Source of the DNA: Kibdelosporangium sp040675465 | Lineage (GTDB): Bacteria; Actinomycetota; Actinomycetes; Mycobacteriales; Pseudonocardiaceae | DNA length: 64,000 nt | Reading direction: 5' to 3' | NCBI RefSeq assembly: GCF_040675465.1 | Contig: NZ_JBFAPA010000023.1 | Location: 124,001-188,000 of the forward strand | Shown: in pieces, positions 33,532 through 38,500 of the stretch | Layout of the letters: every line of letters starts with the position of its first letter | Numbering within the stretch: position 1 is the stretch's first letter | Notes under the pieces: generated by a model | The model's input: only the letters and a program-made list of their open reading frames with translations | Databases searched by the model: none | Told to the model about the DNA's origin: nothing | Made by a program: the position numbers and the translations under genes

Positions 33532-33655
33532 CGCTCGCCCGGGGGGCGAGCGTTTCCAGGGGTGCGGCCGCGCTGATGCACGCGGCCGCACCTCCTCTGG
33601 TGGAGAAGGGGCTGTTGGAGCCCCACCTCCACCACCCCGGCACCCGCGAGGTGCC
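33532..33655 (+). ncRNA. Train of four consecutive hairpins preceding the tRNA genes
   Basis: H1: CGCTCGCCC/GGGCGAGCG (33532-33552, 9 bp). H2: GGTGCGGCCGCG/CGCGGCCGCACC (33561-33592, 12 bp, 8-nt loop). H3: GGTGGAG/CTCCACC (33599-33633, 7 bp) enclosing GGGGCT/AGCCCC (33608-33624). H4: GGCACC/GGTGCC (33639-33655). All stems are perfect and spaced 5-8 nt apart, ending 5 nt before tRNA-Glu. They could be leader structure, processing signals or decayed tRNA relics; no known RNA family recognised. Confidence 0.5.
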
Positions 33656-33660
33656 GTCCA

Positions 33661-33732
33661 GGCCGATGCGACTGCTGGCTAGGTCACCGCGCTTTCACCG
33701 CGGAGGACCGGGATCGATACCCGGATCGGCTG
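33661..33732 (+). tRNA. tRNA-Glu (TTC anticodon), atypical
   Basis: Full cloverleaf: acceptor GGCCGAT/ATCGGCT, D-stem GACT/GGTC, anticodon stem CCGCG/CGCGG with loop CTTTCAC (anticodon 33694-33696), T-stem CCGGG/CCCGG. Odd points: G instead of U at position 8, and T-loop ATCGATA (A54, A60) instead of TTCGANT. CCA not encoded. Confidence 0.75.
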
Positions 33733-33746
33733 CGCACCACAGTTTT

Positions 33747-33820
33747 GCCCTTGTAGCTCAGCAGGACAGAGCGCCGCGCTACGAACGCGGAGGCCCCAGG
33801 TTCGACTCCTGGCGGGGGTA
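33747..33820 (+). tRNA. tRNA-Arg (ACG anticodon)
   Basis: Acceptor GCCCTTG/CGGGGGT (three wobble pairs), D-stem GCTC/GAGC, anticodon stem CCGCG/CGCGG with loop CTACGAA, canonical T-loop TTCGACT, discriminator A. CCA not encoded. The acceptor resembles that of the Arg-CCG gene at 35399. Confidence 0.88.
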
Positions 33821-33823
33821 CTT

Positions 33824-33896
33824 GCTCACGTGGCCAAGAGGCTAAGGCGCCGCATTGTCGATGCGGTTATCGCGGGTTCGAGTCCCGTCGTGAGCG
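33824..33896 (+). tRNA. tRNA-Asp (GTC anticodon)
   Basis: Perfect 7-bp acceptor GCTCACG/CGTGAGC, anticodon stem CCGCA/TGCGG with loop TTGTCGA, T-loop TTCGAGT, discriminator G (Asp identity). The D-arm begins TGGCCAAG, more like tRNA-Cys/Asn types. Starts 4 nt after tRNA-Arg. Confidence 0.88.
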
Positions 33897-33901
33897 CGCA
33901 C

Positions 33902-33974
33902 CGGATGCGAGGGGCATGGTGACCCCACCTGACCTGGGATCAGGAGGCACAGCGTTCGACTCGCTGGCATCCGA
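33902..33974 (+). tRNA. tRNA-Pro (TGG anticodon), atypical
   Basis: Acceptor CGGATGC/GCATCCG perfect, D-stem GGGG/CCCC, anticodon stem CCTGA/TCAGG, T-loop TTCGACT, discriminator A. Anticodon loop CCTGGGA has C at position 33 instead of the near-universal U, and position 8 is G instead of U. Confidence 0.78.
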
Positions 33975-33977
33975 CGA

Positions 33978-33999
33978 CGGCAGGCCTCCGGGCCTGCCG
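33978..33999 (+). other. Perfect hairpin between tRNA genes
   Basis: CGGCAGGCC (33978-33986) and GGCCTGCCG (33991-33999) form a 9-bp stem with a TCCG tetraloop between tRNA-Pro and tRNA-Lys. A UNCG-type stable loop suggests a designed spacer or processing/termination element. Confidence 0.6.
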
Positions 34000-34006
34000 C
34001 AACCGC

Positions 34007-34080
34007 AGGTCGCTAGCTCAGCTGGCTAGAGCGGCCGACTCTTAATCGGCAGGTACGGGGTTCGAGTCCCCGGCGACCTA
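34007..34080 (+). tRNA. tRNA-Lys (CTT anticodon)
   Basis: Acceptor AGGTCGC/GCGACCT perfect, D-stem GCTC/GAGC, anticodon loop CTCTTAA on stem GCCGA/TCGGC, T-loop TTCGAGT, discriminator A. CCA not encoded. Confidence 0.9.
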
Positions 34081-34092
34081 CTGCATCGGCGC

Positions 34093-34166
34093 GGGCCGCT
34101 AGCTCAACTGCGTAGAGCGGTCGCCTTTTAAGCGACGGGTTCGGGGTTCGAGTCCCCGGCGGCCCA
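34093..34166 (+). tRNA. tRNA-Lys (TTT anticodon)
   Basis: Acceptor GGGCCGC/GCGGCCC perfect, anticodon loop CTTTTAA on stem GTCGC/GCGAC, T-stem CGGGG/CCCCG with loop TTCGAGT, discriminator A followed by CACCA. Its T-arm is identical to that of the CTT gene just upstream, suggesting duplication. Confidence 0.9.
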
Positions 34167-34229
34167 CACCAGCTCGCGACCGGCTGTAGCGTGGTTCCGG
34201 AACGACTCGGGACGGAGGCGCGGACACAG

Positions 34230-34565
34230 ATGAGCGAGACCGATCCGCACATCCACGTCGAACGGAAGGTGCTGGAGGCCGGTCCCACCGCCCGCAACCT
34301 GATCTCGTCGATGCTGGGCCGCGCGATCGACGCACCGAGTGTTGTCACCACCGGTTGCGGGCTCCAGGTGCCGTACGCGATGACCTCTCCCCGCCCGGAA
34401 AGCGTCACCTGCCTCGCCTGCCGGGAACACGCTCACCGCGAGTACGTGCGCTTTGCCGACCAGTTCGAGCGGATGGGCCCGATGCCGGACATGAGCATCA
34501 CCGGTGGCCAGATCGCTGAGGCCGTGGCACGGCTCCGGGACATGGCGAAGAGGTTCTCCGGGTAG
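34230..34565 (+). CDS. Hypothetical protein with CxxC motif (111 aa)
   Basis: ATG 34230 follows GGACGGAGG. The protein has an N-terminal half SETDPHIHVERKVLEAGPT, then VVTTGCGLQVPYAMTSPRPE and SVTCLACREHAHREY. A lone Cys, a CxxC and His residues could bind zinc. It ends with a helix rich in M and A. I recall similar short proteins in Pseudonocardiaceae but no named family. It is located 63 nt after the last tRNA of the first array block, so it may be cotranscribed with the tRNAs. Confidence 0.65.
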   Translation: MSETDPHIHVERKVLEAGPTARNLISSMLGRAIDAPSVVTTGCGLQVPYAMTSPRPESVTCLACREHAHREYVRFADQFERMGPMPDMSITGGQIAEAVARLRDMAKRFSG

Positions 34566-34590
34566 TGCGGTGACCACTGAGGTGACGCGG

Positions 34591-34917
34591 TCAGGCATCT
34601 CCGACGATCCGGCGTAGCGCGGCGACGTGGCCTTGGTAGGCCGATCGCCCGGATTCGGTGAGGTGAAGCCAAGTCCGCTGCCGGGTGTCCCGGACGGCGC
34701 GACGCTGCGCCACGTAGCCCGCATCGGCGAGCATCGAGATGTGCTTGCTGAGAGCGGACTTGCTGAGGCCGAGAACGGACAGCAGTGTGCCGAACTCGAT
34801 CTCGCGCACGGGTTCGAGGGCGGCGCAGATCCGCAACCTGGCCGGTGCGTGGATCAGGTGGTCGAACCCGTCCTCGGCCGCCGCTGTGGTGTCTTCGGCG
34901 CTGTGGGCAGGACTCAT
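34591..34917 (-). CDS. Winged-helix transcriptional regulator (108 aa)
   Basis: ARLRICAALEPVREIEFGTLLSVLGLSKSALSKHIS is the winged-helix (MarR/HTH_34-like) recognition region, followed by a wing with VRDTRQRTWLHLTESGRSAY. Start ATG 34917 overlaps the upstream membrane-protein gene by 4 nt (ATGA). Such pairs of small wHTH plus membrane protein usually repress their own promoter. The inverted repeat at 35367-35383, just upstream of the operon, is the likely operator. Confidence 0.85.
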   Translation of the reverse strand: MSPAHSAEDTTAAAEDGFDHLIHAPARLRICAALEPVREIEFGTLLSVLGLSKSALSKHISMLADAGYVAQRRAVRDTRQRTWLHLTESGRSAYQGHVAALRRIVGDA

Positions 34918-35351
34918 CGGCGCGCGGCCCGAGCGCTCAGCAGCAGTCCGGTCCCGGCGAACAACAGGAACACCAGCGCCGCGGCCGCGAAGGGCGACCA
35001 TGAGGCGTACCGCGCCACGAACGCGTTCGCCAGCAACACGACAGCGACGGGCCCGTACAGCGCGACCACTTCCCGCCACCGCATCGCGCTGCGCGTCCAG
35101 TACTCGCAGACACCCCTCGCCCGGCTCGCCGCCCACGCCAGCCCGACCAACACCCCCGCGGTCACCGCCACCGCCGCCAATGCCCACCCTTTGGGCAACA
35201 GCAAAGCGACCGACAACACCCCCAACCCCGCTCCCGTCAGGAGCCAGTACCACGCCGGATAGCCGGCCCACGCCACGCGTGCCCGGCTGCTTCTCGTCGC
35301 CGCCAGCGCCGCTGACGCCTCGGCCGCACTGATCGAACCCTCTGTTTCCAT
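34914..35351 (-). CDS. Small membrane protein cotranscribed with wHTH regulator (145 aa)
   Basis: Four hydrophobic helices (YPAWYWLLTGAGLGVLSVALL; ALAAVAVTAGVLVGLAWAA; VALYGPVAVVLLANAFVA; FAAAALVFLLFAGTGLLL) after a soluble N-terminus METEGSISAAEASAAL. No family named. It is first gene of a two-gene operon embedded between two blocks of tRNA genes. Probable partner of the regulator, e.g. sensing or transport; not determinable. Confidence 0.8.
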   Translation of the reverse strand: METEGSISAAEASAALAATRSSRARVAWAGYPAWYWLLTGAGLGVLSVALLLPKGWALAAVAVTAGVLVGLAWAASRARGVCEYWTRSAMRWREVVALYGPVAVVLLANAFVARYASWSPFAAAALVFLLFAGTGLLLSARAARR

Positions 35352-35366
35352 GACGGCAACTCTAGA

Positions 35367-35383
35367 GTTTCCGGTGTGGAAAC
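35367..35383. promoter_or_regulatory. Palindromic operator candidate GTTTCC-N5-GGAAAC
   Basis: GTTTCC-GGTGT-GGAAAC is a perfect dyad 16 nt upstream of the membrane-protein ATG. A third GTTTCC half-site lies at 35344-35349, across the start codon. It fits autoregulation by the wHTH protein. Confidence 0.55.
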
Positions 35384-35398
35384 ACAAGCTGTGACCCC

Positions 35399-35470
35399 GC
35401 CCTTGTGGTCCAACGGATACGACGCCGGCGTCCGAAGCCGGGAACGCAGGTTCGACTCCTGCCGGGGGCA
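35399..35470 (+). tRNA. tRNA-Arg (CCG anticodon)
   Basis: Acceptor GCCCTTG/CGGGGGC (two wobbles), anticodon stem CCGGC/GCCGG with loop GTCCGAA, T-stem GCAGG/CCTGC with TTCGACT, discriminator A. The D-stem is only 3 bp (GTC/GAC). Shares acceptor 5' half with the Arg-ACG gene. Confidence 0.85.
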
Positions 35471-35474
35471 CTCC

Positions 35475-35490
35475 GCCGCTGACCAGCGGC
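35475..35490 (+). other. Perfect hairpin between tRNA-Arg and tRNA-Val
   Basis: GCCGCT (35475-35480) pairs with AGCGGC (35485-35490) around a GACC loop, 4 nt after tRNA-Arg and 2 nt before tRNA-Val; the same arrangement as the hairpin at 33978. Confidence 0.5.
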
Positions 35491-35492
35491 AA

Positions 35493-35561
35493 CGTCCTGT
35501 AGCTCAACGGCAGAGCACCCACGTGACGTGTGGGAGGAGCGGTTCGACTCCGCCGGGACGA
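35493..35561 (+). tRNA. tRNA-Val (GAC anticodon), short T-stem
   Basis: Acceptor CGTCCTG/CGGGACG, TAGCTC...GAGC D-arm, anticodon stem CCCAC/GTGGG with loop GTGACGT, T-loop TTCGACT. Only 4 nt separate the T-loop from the 3' acceptor strand, so the T-stem is 4 bp (GCGG/CCGC) and the tRNA is 69 nt. Confidence 0.75.
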
Positions 35562-35562
35562 C

Positions 35563-35641
35563 GGTGACCGAAGCCGAAGGAAACGAGGCCCCGGACTGTG
35601 AATCCGGGCATTAGCCAGTGCAAGTCTGGTCGGTCGCCCCA
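35563..35641 (+). tRNA. tRNA-His (GTG anticodon) with encoded CCA, atypical
   Basis: G-1 (35563) faces C73 (35638), the His identity pair. Acceptor GTGACCG/CGGTCGC, anticodon stem CCGGA/TCCGG with loop CTGTGAA, CCA encoded at 35639-35641. Odd points: A at position 8, a 3-bp D-stem with an enlarged loop, and T-loop TGCAAGT (G at the psi55 position). Starts 1 nt after tRNA-Val. Confidence 0.75.
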
Positions 35642-35847
35642 AAACGCGCGCGGCTCGGCAGCCAGCCGGGAATCATGATCCTGGCCGACGTGGGTCGGCA
35701 CCACGGCGCGCGACCAGCTCTGCTCCGCTATGGAGGTAGCTGTCGCGCCGGTTGGCGGGCGGATGCCGCGATCGTCCTGGCCCAGGAGCACCTTGAGCTG
35801 CCCAAAGGCGCATTGGCGCAGCTCGGGCGGTGTGAGACGCTCGGCGG
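35642..35847. other. Intergenic region after tRNA array, nothing recognised
   Basis: About 200 nt without a convincing gene, tRNA or hairpin; open frames here are short and lack ribosome-binding sites. Confidence 0.5.
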
Positions 35848-36282
35848 GTGCCGAGTGACTTCATCATCAAGACCGGCGACATGATCAAGATCACGATCCC
35901 GCCGCCGGTCCTCGTGCCCGCCATCCAGGCGCCGGTGCCGCTCACCGGCACGAGCACCGACGTGCAGGTCAACAACCAGTTCGTGTGCCTGCAGGGCGAC
36001 GAGCTGCCGACCTCGCTGCGCGGGCCGCTGCCCTACACCGCGCCCCCGTTCGTCACCCCGGGCACCGGCACCCTGAAACTGACGCTCAGCCCCGCCAACC
36101 TCACGGTGCAGTCGTCCAACGGCAAGAAGATCATCATCAAGGGCCAGATGTTCACGGCCACCTTCACCGTCCAGTCCCCGGCCATGCAACCCACCCCTGG
36201 CGGCCCGGTGCCCGACCCGGTCGCGGTCAAACCGGGAACGGCCCAGTTCATCACCACCAACGCGACGGTCTACGCGGGCTGA
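35848..36282 (+). CDS. PAAR-like beta-rich protein (144 aa)
   Basis: GTG start MPSDFIIKTGDMIKITIPPP. The protein is beta-strand- and Pro/Thr-rich. It carries LTGTSTDVQVNNQFVCLQGDELP, resembling the PAAR-repeat core G-S-x-D-V-x-V-N-x-x-x, and later TLSPANLTVQSSNGKKIIIKG. PAAR-like proteins cap spikes of contractile injection systems or phage tails. No other injection-system gene is in the window, so the call is by sequence style only. It is convergent with the YbjQ operon, separated by 8 nt. Confidence 0.45.
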   Translation: MPSDFIIKTGDMIKITIPPPVLVPAIQAPVPLTGTSTDVQVNNQFVCLQGDELPTSLRGPLPYTAPPFVTPGTGTLKLTLSPANLTVQSSNGKKIIIKGQMFTATFTVQSPAMQPTPGGPVPDPVAVKPGTAQFITTNATVYAG

Positions 36283-36290
36283 GCCCCCGA

Positions 36291-37100
36291 TCAGGTGTCG
36301 AGGCCGAGCACGAGCTGGGGCCGCGGGATGGTGTGGTCGTCGCGGATCGGGCGGACGGCGGTGCCGATGGCGAAGAACTCGGTGGTGTGGCCGCCCCAGG
36401 TGTGGTTGTGCTGGGACAGGTCCACGCCGACGATCCCCTCGGCGTGCAGCGCCTCGGCCTCCTTCTGCATCCGCTCCATGGCCAGTTCCCTTGCGTCGTA
36501 GAGGGCCTGGGTGAACTGGGGCAGCTCGGTGTTACGGCCCACATTGGACACGACGTTGCCCAGCGTGCGGTGCGCGACGTGGTAGACGCAGGTGCCCATC
36601 ACCATCCCGACCGGCATGTACCCGGTCTGCAGCAACGTCCAGAAGTCCTGGCCGGACAGGTCCGAGGTGAACGGCTTGTCCCGGTTGTTGCGCCAATTCC
36701 CGCCGTTCTCGGACTTCACCGCGGTGCCGATGGCGATGAACTCCGCGATGTCCGAGCCCCACTCCTTGAGCTCGACACTGAGCCGGACCGCCACGATGCC
36801 GTCCGCGCCGAGCACGTCCGCCTCGGCCTCCATCCGGTTCATCGCCAGCTCCCGGGCGTGATACATGGCCTGGGACAAGCGGTCCAGCTCCTGGTTGCGG
36901 CTCCACCGCCGGAACTGGACGCCCACGTGGTAGATCGACGTGCCCAGCACCAGGCCCAGCGGCCGGAACCCGGCCTGGCGCACCAGCAGGAACTCGTTCA
37001 CCGACAGGTCCGAGGTGAAGATCGACCCCGGGGTGCCCGGCTTCAGCTCGTTGAGCCGTTTGATCGCGTCGGCCGGGATGCCCAGCTCGGTCTCGTCCAT
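36291..37100 (-). CDS. Tandem YbjQ-family (DUF74) protein (269 aa)
   Basis: Two repeats, each with the series F-T-S-D-L-S, GFRPLGLVLGTSIYHV or GYMPVGMVMGTCVYHV, ARELAMxRMxxEA, and GADGIVAVRL or HAEGIVGVDL plus E-F-xAIGTAV. These are PF01906 (YbjQ/heavy-metal-binding-annotated) features, so the gene is a head-to-tail duplication. GGGAGG lies 8 nt before ATG 37100. Last gene of a three-gene operon. Function unknown; the family assembles into ring-shaped oligomers. Confidence 0.82.
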   Translation of the reverse strand: MDETELGIPADAIKRLNELKPGTPGSIFTSDLSVNEFLLVRQAGFRPLGLVLGTSIYHVGVQFRRWSRNQELDRLSQAMYHARELAMNRMEAEADVLGADGIVAVRLSVELKEWGSDIAEFIAIGTAVKSENGGNWRNNRDKPFTSDLSGQDFWTLLQTGYMPVGMVMGTCVYHVAHRTLGNVVSNVGRNTELPQFTQALYDARELAMERMQKEAEALHAEGIVGVDLSQHNHTWGGHTTEFFAIGTAVRPIRDDHTIPRPQLVLGLDT

Positions 37101-37145
37101 CGGCGTTTCCTCCCAGTACAAGCAAGCCGGTACAAGCAAGTGGGT

Positions 37146-37994
37146 TCAGTGCAGCCGCATGATCCGCAGCGGTGCCGGGGCCGTGCCGGTGGCGAACCGG
37201 CTGATCGCGGTGCCGGTCAGGATCGCCTCGGCGAGCATGTCGGTTCTGCCCTCGCCGGCGGAGCTACAGGGCTGCTCCCACATGCGCAACGTGGAGTCGC
37301 GGATCACCACACCGTCGGCCCCGTACCGGGCGCAGTCGGCCCGCAGCGTCCGGCGCGCGGCCATCCGGGCCGTGGCGACCAGTTTGGTCCGGCCGCTGAA
37401 CTCGGTGTTGCTCCAGGACAGTCGCTGCATCTCGGTGCGATAATCGTCGTGCCGGACCATCATTCCGACGCCCAGCACGAGTCCACAAGGGACCCAGCCG
37501 GCGATCATCAGCTTCGCGAAGTCCTGTCCGGTCAGGTCGGACAGGAACGGCCGGTCGGCGCGGACCGGGCCGGCCGCGCGCACGGCTGTGCCGATCGCCC
37601 GCAACTGCGTGCCACCGGCCGGAAACGGCGTGGCGGTCAACGTCACCGCGACCACTCCGTCACCGCCGAGAGCGACACATTCCTCACGCATGCGGTCGAT
37701 CGCGAGCGTCCGTGACTCCTCGAGTGCTTCGCGCAGGAGCCGGACCTCGTTGACCGTGGCCTCGTTGATGGTCGCGCCGTGCAGCGTCGGAAGCCCGTAG
37801 CCGGACTCGTCGCCCACGTCGACCCCGTCCAGGTGAGCGATGTTGACGAACCAGCCGCGAAAACCGCAGTCCCATGACCTGGCGTACGCCGTGTGGTAGA
37901 CGCAGCTGCCCATCACCTGGCCGACCGGCGTGAACCCGACCGACGTGATGGCGTGGTACTCGTCGACCGAAACGGCCGACGTAAAGGCGGCCAT
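37146..37994 (-). CDS. Second tandem YbjQ-like protein (282 aa)
   Basis: Again two repeats: FTPVGQVMGSCVYHT with ESRTLAIDRMREE and GGDGVVAVTL...LRAIGTAV; then WVPCGLVLGVGMMV with ATARMAARRTLRADCARYGADGVVI and ILTGTAISRF. It is paralogous to the downstream gene. ATG 37994 overlaps the upstream stop as TAATG, indicating coupling. The pair could form hetero-oligomers; function unknown. Confidence 0.8.
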   Translation of the reverse strand: MAAFTSAVSVDEYHAITSVGFTPVGQVMGSCVYHTAYARSWDCGFRGWFVNIAHLDGVDVGDESGYGLPTLHGATINEATVNEVRLLREALEESRTLAIDRMREECVALGGDGVVAVTLTATPFPAGGTQLRAIGTAVRAAGPVRADRPFLSDLTGQDFAKLMIAGWVPCGLVLGVGMMVRHDDYRTEMQRLSWSNTEFSGRTKLVATARMAARRTLRADCARYGADGVVIRDSTLRMWEQPCSSAGEGRTDMLAEAILTGTAISRFATGTAPAPLRIMRLH

Positions 37995-38407
37995 TACGGC
38001 ATTTCCGGCGAGGTGAGGCGCTGCAACAGTTGTGCCGCAGCGGCGTTGGACCGCGCGTACTCGGCGAGCGCGGCGGCCATCCGGCCGGCCCACACGTCCA
38101 TGCCCACGGTCTCGGTGCGCAGCACGACACCGCCGGATTCGTGCCGGATCCGCGCTGTCACCGGTCTGCCCACATCGTCCCGTTCCAGCGTGAACTGGTG
38201 GTCGCCGAGCCGCACGGTGACCGCGAGTACGGGTGCGTCGGCCTTGACCCGCCCGAACAATCCGGACTTCCGTTCCACCTGGACCATCTCGCCCGGCAGG
38301 CTCGCCGACAGGGTGTTGATCAGGAAGCCCGCGTACGTCGACAGGTCGCTGGTGTCGGCGCGCAGGCTCGCCGCGAGCACCTCGAGATCCCAGGCCGGCA
38401 CGAGCAT
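37994..38407 (-). CDS. Conserved protein of YbjQ operon (137 aa)
   Basis: Soluble alpha/beta protein with LVPAWDLEVLAASLRADTSD, MVQVERKSGLFGRVK, LAVTVRLGDHQFTLERDD and a C-terminal helix AGRMAAALAEYARSN. I recall the LFGR and VTVxLGDHxFxL pattern from actinobacterial operons with YbjQ-like genes, but no function is known. The start could be ATG 38407 or GTG 38410; GGGAGG lies immediately upstream. Confidence 0.75.
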   Translation of the reverse strand: MLVPAWDLEVLAASLRADTSDLSTYAGFLINTLSASLPGEMVQVERKSGLFGRVKADAPVLAVTVRLGDHQFTLERDDVGRPVTARIRHESGGVVLRTETVGMDVWAGRMAAALAEYARSNAAAAQLLQRLTSPEMP

Positions 38408-38500
38408 CACCCTCCCCTGGCCGAACTATAGCCCTGCCGGGGACCACTGGATCAAGCAATCTCGTTTGACTGCCCAGGAGTCGGCGGACAGTGTGGTGCG

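Noticed and set aside
33500..35650. CRISPR array in the repeat-rich tRNA region
   Set aside because: The recurring elements are tRNA T-arms and individual hairpins of different sequence; there are no identical direct repeats with uniform spacers and no cas genes.
33000..36300. Intact prophage or integrative element at the tRNA array
   Set aside because: No integrase, excisionase, portal or relaxase gene is visible and no direct att-like repeat was found, so an element is only a hypothesis.
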